A DNA stretch of 64,000 bases. Source: Muribaculaceae bacterium. GTDB lineage: Bacteria; Bacteroidota; Bacteroidia; Bacteroidales; Muribaculaceae. Below, in pieces: positions 35,959 to 44,877 of this stretch. The first letter of the stretch is position 1. Each line of letters starts with the position of its first letter. Where the stretch lies: NCBI GenBank assembly GCA_017427945.1, contig JAFRRT010000014.1:150710-214709 (forward strand), written 5' to 3'. The position numbers and the translations under genes were made by a program. Below the pieces are notes generated by a model. It was given only the letters and a program-made list of their open reading frames with translations, searched no databases and had not been told where the DNA came from.

Positions 35959-36723
35959 ATGAACCGACGAGAAATGATCAAGATGACGGGGGCCGCTGCT
36001 GTAGGCGCCACCGTGCTGGGTGTGCCCGTGGGGGCAAGTGCCCAAGGACAGACGAGTGATAAAACCGCTAATGCCAAACGGCGCCTCAAGGTGTTGGCCA
36101 TAGGTGCCCACCCCGACGACCCCGAGACCTGCTGCGGCGGCACCATGATACTGCTCAAGGATGCAGGCCATGACGTCGTTTGCGTCTATCTCACACGCGG
36201 CGAAGCAGGCATCGCCGGCATGAGCCACAGCGATGCGGCAGCCATCCGCGTGGTCGAGAGCGAGAACGCCTGCAAGGTGACCGGAGCGCGCCACATCTTC
36301 ATGAGCCAAGTGGACGGAAACACCGAGGTGAACCTGGACCGCTACAAAGAGATGCGTGAACTCATCGACCGCGAGAACCCCGACATCGTGATGACGCACT
36401 GGCCCATCGACGGCCACCGCGACCACGCCGCCTGCGGTATGCTCGTGCTCGATGCCTGGCGCAGACTGGATCGACGTTTCAAGCTTTTCTACTTCGAGGC
36501 GATGTCAGGCACGCAGAGCCAGTTATTCCACCCCACCCACTGGGTGAACATCGAGAGCGTGCTGGAGCGCAAACATGAGGCCTGCAACTGCCATGTGAGT
36601 CAGCACATGGAGGACATCTACGAGTGGCACGGCGCTATGGAGAAATTCCGCGGTCTGGAGTGCCGCTGCAATGCCGCCGAAGCCTTCGTCCAGCACATCG
36701 ACAACCTCCCCACCCTCCCGTAA
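35959..36723 (+). CDS. PIG-L/LmbE-family deacetylase, exported
   Basis: Zinc-dependent N-acetyl-sugar deacetylase family protein of 254 residues. The N-terminus NRREMIKMTGAAAVGATVLG has an RR pair and an alanine-rich h-region, resembling a Tat or Sec leader. The metal-binding motif AIGAHPDDPE lies near residue 50, and the second ligand region THWPIDGHRDHAACG near residue 150. Such enzymes remove acetyl groups from GlcNAc-type sugars; the actual substrate is unknown. It is a single-gene unit with a -7 box upstream and a terminator downstream. Confidence 0.88.
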   Translation: MNRREMIKMTGAAAVGATVLGVPVGASAQGQTSDKTANAKRRLKVLAIGAHPDDPETCCGGTMILLKDAGHDVVCVYLTRGEAGIAGMSHSDAAAIRVVESENACKVTGARHIFMSQVDGNTEVNLDRYKEMRELIDRENPDIVMTHWPIDGHRDHAACGMLVLDAWRRLDRRFKLFYFEAMSGTQSQLFHPTHWVNIESVLERKHEACNCHVSQHMEDIYEWHGAMEKFRGLECRCNAAEAFVQHIDNLPTLP

Positions 36724-36744
36724 CCTTTTGGCATAATAAAAAGC

Positions 36745-36784
36745 AACAGGTTGACTTTCAAATCAAGTCAACCTGTTATTTTTA
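36745..36784 (+). terminator. Rho-independent terminator after the PIG-L gene
   Basis: 13-bp perfect stem AACAGGTTGACTT/AAGTCAACCTGTT with a 7-nt loop, followed by ATTTTTAG. Lies between convergent genes. Confidence 0.85.
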
Positions 36785-36809
36785 GTGTTGTCTTTGTTGT
36801 CTGACTAAA

Positions 36810-38675
36810 TCAGAAGGTGAAGCCGGCGCCGAGCATGAATCCGATGCGCTGGGCTCCCATGCCGTACAGCAGGTCGTAGCGGCGGTTCAGCAGGTTGTGT
36901 GCCTGCAACCACAGGTTGATGTTGCTGTTGAGGCGGTAGTTAGCCCCTGCATGCAGGTTCATCACGTCGTCCATCTTCTGAAACACGAAGGGCGAGTAAA
37001 CGATATAAGGCTCTCCAGTTGACGGCTCGACGTCAGTGTAGGGCTGGTTGCCGAACAAAGCCATGCGCCCACCACGATACTCGAGGCCAAGATTAACGGT
37101 GAGGGGCCTCCAGGGATTTACCTTGAGGTCAATATTTGCGACTGTCGATGCACGGTCAACACCCAACTTGTAGTTGTTGTAGTGCTTGTCGGTGGCATAG
37201 AGCTCATCATCATGAGGCGCATACTTGACACTTGCCGTTGCCTCGATGAGTGAACGGTACTTGTAATTGAGTTCAGCACCCAACCAGTAGCCACGGGCAT
37301 CAAGGACGTTATAGGTGCTCATCATTCCGGTGAACAAGGCAAGATTAGCGATACCGGGATCGCTCTGATACCAGATACCAGGCTGATCCTTGACGATGGC
37401 ATAGCCCAGCGCCAACTTGGCGCTCAAGCCCTGGAACGGACCGATTTTAAATCCTGCCTCGGCATCCAGCGGCGTGTAAACGCTCTTGTAAATCAACAAC
37501 GGGTCATCATAGCGGTAATTGGCGAAATGATTGTCCTGACGATAACCCAGCATCTTGCCGCCCAATGCGTTGCCATAGAACGTAAAGCCGTCCACAAGTG
37601 CCAGGTGGAAGCGTACGTTGGGCGTAAGGCGCAAGAATGCACCGTCGCTGAAGCTCAAATGGGCATTTACTCCCAACTGCAGCTTATACATGTCGCCACG
37701 GATGGTATAGGTGGGCGAGAGTGTAATCATTCCCACCTCATCAAACAGGTCTAATGCGCTATTGGAAATCGCCTTAGCACCGCGACGCAGGTATTCGCCC
37801 TTGATGTTCAAGGCTGCAGTCGTCAACTCGGTTAAGTCATAAGAAGCACCCAGATTGATGATACCCCAGTTGTCGTGGGCACCGTGCTTGTAAATTTGAT
37901 TGAAGGGCTTGTCATAAGCGGCATGACCGTATTGCAGACCCACGTTGTAGTTCAGGGGATTGTCACGCAACATGAGCTGACTCTTCCAACCCGCATTCAG
38001 GTTGAAGTTGGTAAAAGTCTGCTTCTCCTTGTCCCAATCATAGGGAGCTTTGGGAACCGTGTAATCGTAGATTTCGGGTTGTATCGGATAGGTATTCCAA
38101 CCACCATAGTAATTGTAGTTGTCGATGTGGGCCTTAGCCCCCAACGATAGCATACCATTACCCAAGCCCTTGCTGTAGTCCACGCCGATGGTGTTGTCGT
38201 TGAACTTCTGCTTGTTGCGGTTCTCGTCAAGATTGATCACTTTGCTGGAGTTCTTGCCATTCCATGTGCTGCTGTGGTTGAACCATACGCCTAGTTTCTC
38301 GCGCTCGGCGTTGAGAATGCGGTAACCGAAGTCCATCCTGAAGTTGGCCTGCGTGCCGGCACCTATATCAAGGTAGCCGCGCTTGTCACTGAAGTTGTGT
38401 GCCGTGCGGTAACCGTAGGGCAGCAGCGTGGGAATCGAGGTAGGCACCTCGATGGGCGACGTGAGGTCACTGTAGCCCAGCTGGTTCTTTTGGCCCGTTG
38501 TGGTGGGTTTGACGACTTTTGGCAGTTCGTTTTTCTTGACCGCTTTCTTCTGCAGGGGTTCGATATCCTTTTCCAAGGTGATTTCCTTGTTCAGGTTCTT
38601 GTTGTCCTGTGAGTATGCCGCATTCAGTGCAAATGCAGCCAACAACGCGGCGATATATATCTTTTTCATCTTCAT
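36810..38675 (-). CDS. TonB-receptor-like outer-membrane beta-barrel protein lacking a plug
   Basis: Outer-membrane protein of 621 residues from ATG 38675 (MKMKKIYIAALLAA); the TTG three codons upstream is less likely. A signal peptide ends at AAYSQ. A short Lys-rich linker (KKAVKKNELPKVVKP) is followed directly by barrel strands (GYLDIGAGTQANFRMDFGY, and the closing GFMLGAGFTF). The carboxypeptidase-like and plug domains of full TonB receptors are absent, and the length fits a barrel alone. It starts 17 bp after the long TPR gene and forms an operon with it, a pairing that is recurrent in Bacteroidetes as far as I recall. Cargo unknown. Confidence 0.8.
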   Translation of the reverse strand: MKMKKIYIAALLAAFALNAAYSQDNKNLNKEITLEKDIEPLQKKAVKKNELPKVVKPTTTGQKNQLGYSDLTSPIEVPTSIPTLLPYGYRTAHNFSDKRGYLDIGAGTQANFRMDFGYRILNAEREKLGVWFNHSSTWNGKNSSKVINLDENRNKQKFNDNTIGVDYSKGLGNGMLSLGAKAHIDNYNYYGGWNTYPIQPEIYDYTVPKAPYDWDKEKQTFTNFNLNAGWKSQLMLRDNPLNYNVGLQYGHAAYDKPFNQIYKHGAHDNWGIINLGASYDLTELTTAALNIKGEYLRRGAKAISNSALDLFDEVGMITLSPTYTIRGDMYKLQLGVNAHLSFSDGAFLRLTPNVRFHLALVDGFTFYGNALGGKMLGYRQDNHFANYRYDDPLLIYKSVYTPLDAEAGFKIGPFQGLSAKLALGYAIVKDQPGIWYQSDPGIANLALFTGMMSTYNVLDARGYWLGAELNYKYRSLIEATASVKYAPHDDELYATDKHYNNYKLGVDRASTVANIDLKVNPWRPLTVNLGLEYRGGRMALFGNQPYTDVEPSTGEPYIVYSPFVFQKMDDVMNLHAGANYRLNSNINLWLQAHNLLNRRYDLLYGMGAQRIGFMLGAGFTF

Positions 38676-38692
38676 CAGTGTCAAACGTTATT

Positions 38693-41600
38693 CTAATTAT
38701 TCTTCTTGTTATTCTTCTTTTTACCGTTGTCGGTGCTGGAATTGGTGGTTGACGAGGTGTTGTTGCCTTTCCACTTTTTCAGACGCGTTTCAATCTCGTT
38801 GAAGATTTCTTTCTCCTTGCCGGGATAGTTGCTCTTGAGGCTCTGCAGATAATCCCGGGCCTGGGCGACATTGCCCTGCTTGTAATAGACATCAGCCAGG
38901 GTGAGGAAACTCTTGGCAAGCCAATAGGTGTGCGGCGTGCCAGCCTCGATGAGGGCGTTGACGGTCTTTTCGGCACCGCTGTAATCACCCATTTCATACT
39001 GCATCCTTGACAGCTCGGCAGAGGCCTGAGCGCCATATTCGCTCGAGGGATCCTTGGCGAGAGACCTGAAGGCGGTTTCAGCTTCTTTGGCATTTCCTAC
39101 CTGAGCAAGTGCGAGAGCGCGGTCCAGAATGACCTCCTTCTCCTCGGTAGCAGTCAATCCGCCACGGTCAAGCAGCGAGGAGGCAATCTTCTGCACCTCG
39201 TTCCAGGTGCCCATCTGCTTGGCAACACGCATCGCGCCGAGCAGGGCAAGAGTGCGGTTGTCGTCGCTGGTGGCTCGTTCGGCAAGTTCCTTGTAGCTGT
39301 TCAAGGCTTCTTCGAGCTTGCCCTGACGGGTGAGGATGTCGCTGCGCATGGCAAGAGCATCTTGGGCATAGGAAGCGTCGCCACCTGCCTGCAAGGCCTC
39401 ATCGATAGCGGTCATCGCATCGTTGTAGTTGCCCTTGCCGTAGTGGTAGCGGGCAATGTAGTATTTAGCCTTGGCAACATAGTTACCGGCAGGATAATCC
39501 TTGAGGTATTGCTGCATCTTATCGATGCTGGGCTTGGTGTCGATTGCAGCCTTCTCGGCAGCCTCAAAGGTGAGCCTTTCCACCTCGTTCACGTCAATCT
39601 TGGGCGCGTTGGGCACGCTGTTGAGGAATTTGCCGTACTCTGCCAGCTGACCACGGTCGGCATAGAAGAGCTTGAGGTCCTCGGCTGCCGCCTGTGCCTC
39701 ATCGCTGGTAGGATACTGCCTGATGACTTTCTTGTAGGCCTCGATGGCGTCATCGTCCTTGTCCATGCTCTTGTTGACCAGCGCGGTCTGGAGGAGTCCC
39801 TTGCGGGCCTCAACGCTCTTGGGATAGTCCTTGAGCAGCGTGGCGTAGGTTGCCAGCGCCTCTTTGTTCTTGCCTAACAACGCTTGAGCATTACCTTTCT
39901 CCAACATGGCCTGAGGAGCCAAATCGCTCTTCGGGTAGGCCTTGATGAGGGCGTCCATCTGGGCAATCTCGTCGGCATACTGATGGCTCATGCCCATCAT
40001 GATACCCTTTTGATACATGGAGTAGTCGCCGCTGCCGTTCTTGTCGAGGCGCGAAGCCTGATCATAAGATGACTGCGCACCCGAGAAATCACGGGCATAG
40101 TATTGCGCGTCACCCAAGCGGTTATAGGCATCGGCAAGAAGGTCATTGCTCAGCTGCTTGCTGTTGATGGCGTTTTGGAAAGCGGTCTTGGCATCGTCAT
40201 AACGCTTTTGGTTGTAGAGGCTGTAACCCAGGTTATACTGGGCGATGCCATAGTTGTCATCGCTCTTGTTGGCACTCCTTACATACTCCTGCTGGTTGCT
40301 GGCGGCCTCCTTGTAATTGCCGGACCTGTACTGGGCCTCGGCAAGCCACAAGCGGCTCTCCTTTACCACGGCCTTGTCATAATCACCTACTGCGATGGCC
40401 TGTTTGAAGTAGTTGGCTGCATCGCTGTTGCGATTATTGGAAAGCGCCTGCACACCCAGGTTATACAGCACATTCTGCTTTGCCTTGAGAACTGATGCAC
40501 CGGGGTTTTTGATGCGGTTAATGCTGGTCAGAGCCCGCTCATAGTCAGTCGTGTTCATGAATGCGGCCACCAGATATTCCTCCACATTATTTTTATAACG
40601 TGAGTTGGGATACTCGTTCAGGAAGTCCTCGAACAAATCCACACTCTTGTCAAACGGAGTACGGGCACCCTTGCTAACGCCCACTGCGTAGTTATAGAAT
40701 GCCATCTCCTTGACGTCCCTGTCAAAGTCCATCATCGCGGCTTCACGGAAAGCCATGTTGGCGCCACTCAAGTCACCAAGCTGGCGTTTGGCCTGTCCCA
40801 GATAGAAACGGGCACTCTGCGTGAGGGCATCGCTCTCGTCGGTGACAAGAAGCATGTCGTTGACCACCGCCTGATAGTTGCCGTCACGATAATCCAGCAC
40901 ACCCAGTATGTAAGAAGCAGTCCTGTAAGGGTCACCCTCAGGATTGTCCATGTAACGCCTCAAGTAGATGCGTGCCTGGCTGTCATTGTCCTGATGGTAG
41001 TAGCTCTCACCGACCAATCGGTTCAACTCGGCGTCAAAATAGTCGTTCTGGCGCTGCTCAAGCAGTCTCTTACCATCCTCGATAACCTGGCGGTAGTGCT
41101 TCTTGTTATAGTCAATCTGAGTGAGATAATACTGCGACTGATAACCAAGCTCGCTATCCTGGGGGATACGCTGGAACTTAGCCTGAGCCTCCTCATAATT
41201 ACCGCGCGCATAATCCAGATAAGCCTTATAGAAGTCACTGGCACCAGCATAACGGGTGCTGTTCTCCAGCTCATAATACTGTCTCTCGGCCTCGCGGTAG
41301 TTGCCCAAGCGCAGGTTACAGTAGGCACGCCTGTACTCCAGGTCCTCATCGCTGTTCAAGTCCAGCGAGCGGTTACGCACCAGCGAGTAACTGATTAATG
41401 CGCTCTCCCATTGTCCGCGGTAAAAGTAGTAGTTACCGACTTTCAACTGTGCCTCCATCGCCAGCGGTGATGCAGTATAAGTGTCGATAAAGCGCATCAG
41501 GTCGTCAATACTCGATTCCTCGCCCTGTTCAAAGCGGCTCAAGGCGATGTAATAGTCGGCCTGTTCAAGCATCGATGCATCGGCTGGCATCTGTTTGAGA

Positions 41601-41764
41601 TGTTCCAACTGGTCGATAGCACCCACATAGTTGCGGGAGTCATACATCTGCCGCCCGCGTTCGAGATAACCTGTGGCCTCACTGGAAATCACTCCGGGCT
41701 GACCCAAAGCAACGGCCGGTGCCGTGAGGAGCACTGACAATAAGACTTTCTTGATTTTCTTCAT
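38693..41764 (-). CDS. Large periplasmic TPR-repeat protein
   Basis: Protein of 1023 residues with a signal peptide (about 1-22, LLTAPAVALGQ) and tetratricopeptide repeats nearly throughout. Examples are GRQMYDSRNYVGAIDQLEHL, YQALGSLYDQ-like units such as YNLGYSLYNQKRYDDAKTAF, and DAYNRLGDAQYYARDFSGAQ. The extreme C-terminus is a Thr/Ser/Asn/Lys low-complexity tail. TPR arrays are scaffolds for protein complexes; together with the downstream barrel this suggests an envelope assembly or transport complex. A putative -7 box TAAATTTG (minus, 41850-41857) and a near-palindrome (41803-41823) lie in the leader. Confidence 0.88.
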   Translation of the reverse strand: MKKIKKVLLSVLLTAPAVALGQPGVISSEATGYLERGRQMYDSRNYVGAIDQLEHLKQMPADASMLEQADYYIALSRFEQGEESSIDDLMRFIDTYTASPLAMEAQLKVGNYYFYRGQWESALISYSLVRNRSLDLNSDEDLEYRRAYCNLRLGNYREAERQYYELENSTRYAGASDFYKAYLDYARGNYEEAQAKFQRIPQDSELGYQSQYYLTQIDYNKKHYRQVIEDGKRLLEQRQNDYFDAELNRLVGESYYHQDNDSQARIYLRRYMDNPEGDPYRTASYILGVLDYRDGNYQAVVNDMLLVTDESDALTQSARFYLGQAKRQLGDLSGANMAFREAAMMDFDRDVKEMAFYNYAVGVSKGARTPFDKSVDLFEDFLNEYPNSRYKNNVEEYLVAAFMNTTDYERALTSINRIKNPGASVLKAKQNVLYNLGVQALSNNRNSDAANYFKQAIAVGDYDKAVVKESRLWLAEAQYRSGNYKEAASNQQEYVRSANKSDDNYGIAQYNLGYSLYNQKRYDDAKTAFQNAINSKQLSNDLLADAYNRLGDAQYYARDFSGAQSSYDQASRLDKNGSGDYSMYQKGIMMGMSHQYADEIAQMDALIKAYPKSDLAPQAMLEKGNAQALLGKNKEALATYATLLKDYPKSVEARKGLLQTALVNKSMDKDDDAIEAYKKVIRQYPTSDEAQAAAEDLKLFYADRGQLAEYGKFLNSVPNAPKIDVNEVERLTFEAAEKAAIDTKPSIDKMQQYLKDYPAGNYVAKAKYYIARYHYGKGNYNDAMTAIDEALQAGGDASYAQDALAMRSDILTRQGKLEEALNSYKELAERATSDDNRTLALLGAMRVAKQMGTWNEVQKIASSLLDRGGLTATEEKEVILDRALALAQVGNAKEAETAFRSLAKDPSSEYGAQASAELSRMQYEMGDYSGAEKTVNALIEAGTPHTYWLAKSFLTLADVYYKQGNVAQARDYLQSLKSNYPGKEKEIFNEIETRLKKWKGNNTSSTTNSSTDNGKKKNNKKNN

Positions 41765-41802
41765 AATATCTATCGTGTTCTGTTTTTGATTTCAAATAAT
41801 CG

Positions 41803-41823
41803 CATGCCGCAACTTGCAGCATG
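41803..41823. repeat. 21-bp near-palindrome in the leader of the TPR gene
   Basis: CATGCCGCAA and TTGCAGCATG flank a central C, with one mismatched pair. It lies 39 bp before the TPR start on the minus strand. May form an RNA hairpin or bind a dimeric protein; nothing more can be said. Confidence 0.5.
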
Positions 41824-42068
41824 ACTGTCCGTCACATTAATATTAACTGCAAATTTAATCCAAAATTGTCACACAACGGCAACACAACGTCTAAAATAAT
41901 CCTAAAAAACACCTATAAATGTTGATTTCGTACCCAAACCTGGGTCCGAAACCAAAAAACGTTTATTCTCGCCCGTTACAGTGCGGGAAGATGCATTATA
42001 TCATATAGAGTACAAATGTCCCCTGTTTTTATGAAAAAGGCAAAAAAGCGAGAAAAAAAGGCAACTTT

Positions 42069-42099
42069 TTTGGTATAACGTAAAAAATAACTACCTTTG
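42069..42099 (+). promoter_or_regulatory. Promoter of the ppiD-like gene
   Basis: TTTG (42069-42072), 19 bp, TACCTTTG (42092-42099). Full consensus, leader about 55 nt. The gene-free stretch 41765-42160 holds this promoter and the TPR-gene leader; nothing else was seen. Confidence 0.75.
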
Positions 42100-42160
42100 C
42101 GAGGTTTTTTGGCGAGAAGCCCTAAAATTGAATAAAATAACGTAATATAAATATTTGTAA

Positions 42161-44242
42161 ATGGCTACATTAGAGAAAATTAGGCAGAGGAAAAAGATCC
42201 TTGCCATCGTGATCGGTGCCGCATTGCTCGCCTTCATTATCGAGGTCGGTATCGAAGCCATCGGACGTTCCGGTGGAAACAGTGCTGCCGCTAAGGTCGG
42301 TAGTGAGAAGATTGACATTATGACTTTCCAGCGCCGCGTGGAGCAAGAAGCCTCCGAAGACCAGCAGAACGACAAGCAGATTGACGGTGCATTGCGTCAG
42401 CAGCAGGTTCTGGACGAGATGATCAACGAAAAGCTCCTCGAGCAAGAGTTTGCCAAATTGGGCATTACCGTCAGCGACAAGGAGATCAGTGAGCTCATGA
42501 TTGGTAAGAATCCGGCTCCCGCAGTTGCTCAGTTCGCTCAACAGGCTGGTGCCAAGTCTCCCGCTGAGCTTTATGACTTCATCATGAACCCCGGCAAACA
42601 GGGTGTACAGGAGTCACAGGTCGTTGAATTGCGCAACCAGTGGAACAAGATGAAGAATGATCTCACCAAACAGTACATGTTCTCCAAGTTGCAGAACCTG
42701 ATGGCCGGCTGTATGCAGGCCAACGACCTGGACCGCGCTCAGATGGCCGAAGACGAAGCTATCACCAATATCGTCACCTTCGCCAAGAAAGACTACGCTT
42801 CTCTTCCTGACGACAAGTATCAGGTTAGCGACGCTGAGCTCCAGGCCGAATGGACCAAGCTCAAAACCATGTTCAAGACCGACGAGGATGTGCGCGTGAT
42901 TCACTACATCGCTGTTAACATCGAGCCCAGTGCCGAGGATATCGCAGCTGCCAACAAGATTGCTGATGCCGCTTACATTGCCCTGCAGAAGGGTCGTGGT
43001 GTTGACTCGGTACGTCTGTTGGGTACTGTACACATTGACACCGCCATGATGGAGCAGAAGAGTCTGCCCATCAAGGTTCGCGACTTCTTCACCAGCGCAG
43101 CCGTTGGTTCCACCCGTCGCGACAGCACCGTGGGTAACCACCACGTGATGTACAAGCTCATCAACAAGGAATTGAGCATCGACTCTGTAGAGCTTGACTA
43201 TGTCATCATCCAAGCCGATGCCAAGACGCAGCAGGCTGCTCTTGACCAGCTCAATTCAGGCAAGACCCTTGAGGACATCAAGAAGGCTTATCCCCAGAAG
43301 GTGGATGGCAAGCTCGGTGATTGGCAGCGTATCTACACCGCTCACGACTCAATCAAGAACAAGATTGGCAATGCAACCGTTGGCAACTTCTTCGTGTTCA
43401 ACGGCAACGAGAATGGAGCTACCCTGATGAGGGTGAGCCAGAAGAAAGCCCCCAAGACTTTCTACACACTTGCTACCATCAGCTATGATGCTTATGCCAG
43501 CACCAAGACCAGCGAAGGTCTGCGCGACAAGTTCCAGGACTTCCTGAACAAGAACAAGACCGCCAAGGACTTTGAGGAGAATGCTGCCAAGGCCGGTTAC
43601 AACGCTACCGAGGTCATGATCAGCCCCAGCACCGCACAGTTGGGTCTGGGTCAGTTCGGACAGAACGGTATCAAGGATTCCCGCAAGGCCATTAAGTGGG
43701 CGTTCGACAGCAAGAAGGGTCAAGTTTCGCCCATCTTCAGCGATAACAACGACGTGATGATTGCCGTAGCCCTTGATGACATCTACGAGGACGGTTATCT
43801 GCCTTACAACTTCACACAGGGTAAGGATTACCTCACCCGCAAGGTTCGCAACAACAAGAAGGGTGATGACCTGATTAAGCAGTACCAGGGCAAGGCAAAA
43901 GACCTGAACGGTTATGCTGCTGCCATGGGTGCTAAGATTGACACCGCTAATGTTGTGTTTGCCGCTAATGGTGATCCCAAGATCGGTAACGAGCCCGGTT
44001 TGTTCGGCCGCATGGCGGCTGCCAAGCCCGGCACCCTGCAGGGTCCCGTGAAAGGTGAGAACGCTGTGTTTGTTTATCAGGTTGTAAAGCAAGAGAAGGC
44101 CGAGCGCCAGCCCACCAAGGAGGAGCTCAACAACCGCTACGCCCAGAGCCGCGGTGCCCAGATCTTTGCTAACCCGAGCAACATCTACAAGATCCTCACC
44201 AAGGCCACCAAGGTGAAGAAACACCTCATCGACTTCTATTGA
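42161..44242 (+). CDS. PpiD/SurA-like periplasmic peptidyl-prolyl isomerase-chaperone
   Basis: Membrane-anchored folding factor of 693 residues. A short cytoplasmic N-terminus (ATLEKIRQRKKI) and one transmembrane helix (about 13-33, LAIVIGAALLAFIIEVGI) precede a SurA_N-like helical domain (KVGSEKIDIMTFQRRVEQE, VLDEMINEKLLEQEFAKLGI). Parvulin-like regions follow in the middle (LDYVIIQADAKTQQAALDQL, AYPQKVDGKLGDWQ) and C-terminal third. It assists outer-membrane protein folding at the periplasmic face. Single-gene unit with full promoter and terminator. The first methionine ATG 42161 fits the family. Confidence 0.9.
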   Translation: MATLEKIRQRKKILAIVIGAALLAFIIEVGIEAIGRSGGNSAAAKVGSEKIDIMTFQRRVEQEASEDQQNDKQIDGALRQQQVLDEMINEKLLEQEFAKLGITVSDKEISELMIGKNPAPAVAQFAQQAGAKSPAELYDFIMNPGKQGVQESQVVELRNQWNKMKNDLTKQYMFSKLQNLMAGCMQANDLDRAQMAEDEAITNIVTFAKKDYASLPDDKYQVSDAELQAEWTKLKTMFKTDEDVRVIHYIAVNIEPSAEDIAAANKIADAAYIALQKGRGVDSVRLLGTVHIDTAMMEQKSLPIKVRDFFTSAAVGSTRRDSTVGNHHVMYKLINKELSIDSVELDYVIIQADAKTQQAALDQLNSGKTLEDIKKAYPQKVDGKLGDWQRIYTAHDSIKNKIGNATVGNFFVFNGNENGATLMRVSQKKAPKTFYTLATISYDAYASTKTSEGLRDKFQDFLNKNKTAKDFEENAAKAGYNATEVMISPSTAQLGLGQFGQNGIKDSRKAIKWAFDSKKGQVSPIFSDNNDVMIAVALDDIYEDGYLPYNFTQGKDYLTRKVRNNKKGDDLIKQYQGKAKDLNGYAAAMGAKIDTANVVFAANGDPKIGNEPGLFGRMAAAKPGTLQGPVKGENAVFVYQVVKQEKAERQPTKEELNNRYAQSRGAQIFANPSNIYKILTKATKVKKHLIDFY

Positions 44243-44263
44243 TCCCATCATTTTAGGATAGTG

Positions 44264-44303
44264 ACAAGTCCCGCAGACTCATTTCTGCGGGACTTGTTTT
44301 TTA
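44264..44303 (+). terminator. Rho-independent terminator of the ppiD-like gene
   Basis: 14-bp perfect stem ACAAGTCCCGCAGA/TCTGCGGGACTTGT with a 6-nt loop, followed by TTTTTACT. Confidence 0.88.
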
Positions 44304-44356
44304 CTGTAAAACGCATTTTTATCGCCCTGCATGAGGTCTATCTCAAAAAAATAGCC

Positions 44357-44364
44357 TAAATTTG
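44357..44364 (+). promoter_or_regulatory. Putative sufE -7 box TAAATTTG
   Basis: Exact TAnnTTTG, 29 bp before ATG 44394. No clear -33 element. Confidence 0.5.
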
Positions 44365-44393
44365 TAGGTTAAACCAAAACATCACCTTTTTAC

Positions 44394-44828
44394 ATGTCTA
44401 CAGTCAACGAGCGACAAGACGAAATCATCGAGGAATTTGAAGGTCTGGACGACTGGATGGACCGCTACAGTGTCATCATCGACATGGGCAATGCCATGCC
44501 GCCGCTGGATGAGCAATACAAGACGGCCGACAACCTAATTGACGGCTGCCAGAGTCGCGTGTGGTTACAAGCCGACTGCATCGACGGCAAGATGCACCTG
44601 CAGGCCGACAGCGACGCCATCATCGTCAAGGGTATCATCTCGATGCTCGTGCGCGTTCTCGACGGCGCAACGCCTCAGGAAGTGCTTGATGCCGACCTTT
44701 ACTTTATCGAGCGCATCGGGCTCAGGGAACACCTCTCCCCCACCCGCAGCAATGGCCTGCTGGCCATGGTAAAGCAGATACGCGCCTATGCCATCGCCTA
44801 TCAGGCACGTGAGCACTCCGGCTGTTGA
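44394..44828 (+). CDS. sufE: SufE-family cysteine desulfurase activator
   Basis: Cytoplasmic sulfur acceptor of 144 residues that takes persulfide from SufS for Fe-S cluster assembly. The active-site Cys52 is in NLIDGCQSRVW, the family motif, and VKGIISMLVRVLDGATPQEV and FIERIGLREHLSPTRSNGL follow. Length and motif order match SufE. No suf genes are adjacent; it is upstream of two POT transporter genes after a 49-bp spacer. Confidence 0.93.
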   Translation: MSTVNERQDEIIEEFEGLDDWMDRYSVIIDMGNAMPPLDEQYKTADNLIDGCQSRVWLQADCIDGKMHLQADSDAIIVKGIISMLVRVLDGATPQEVLDADLYFIERIGLREHLSPTRSNGLLAMVKQIRAYAIAYQAREHSGC

Positions 44829-44877
44829 AACGATAACAATACATTATTAATATATTAACCAAAAACTAAACAAAGTT

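Noticed and set aside
41932-41945. ACCCA/TGGGT mini-hairpin
   Set aside because: 5-bp stem without a T-run; too weak to call.
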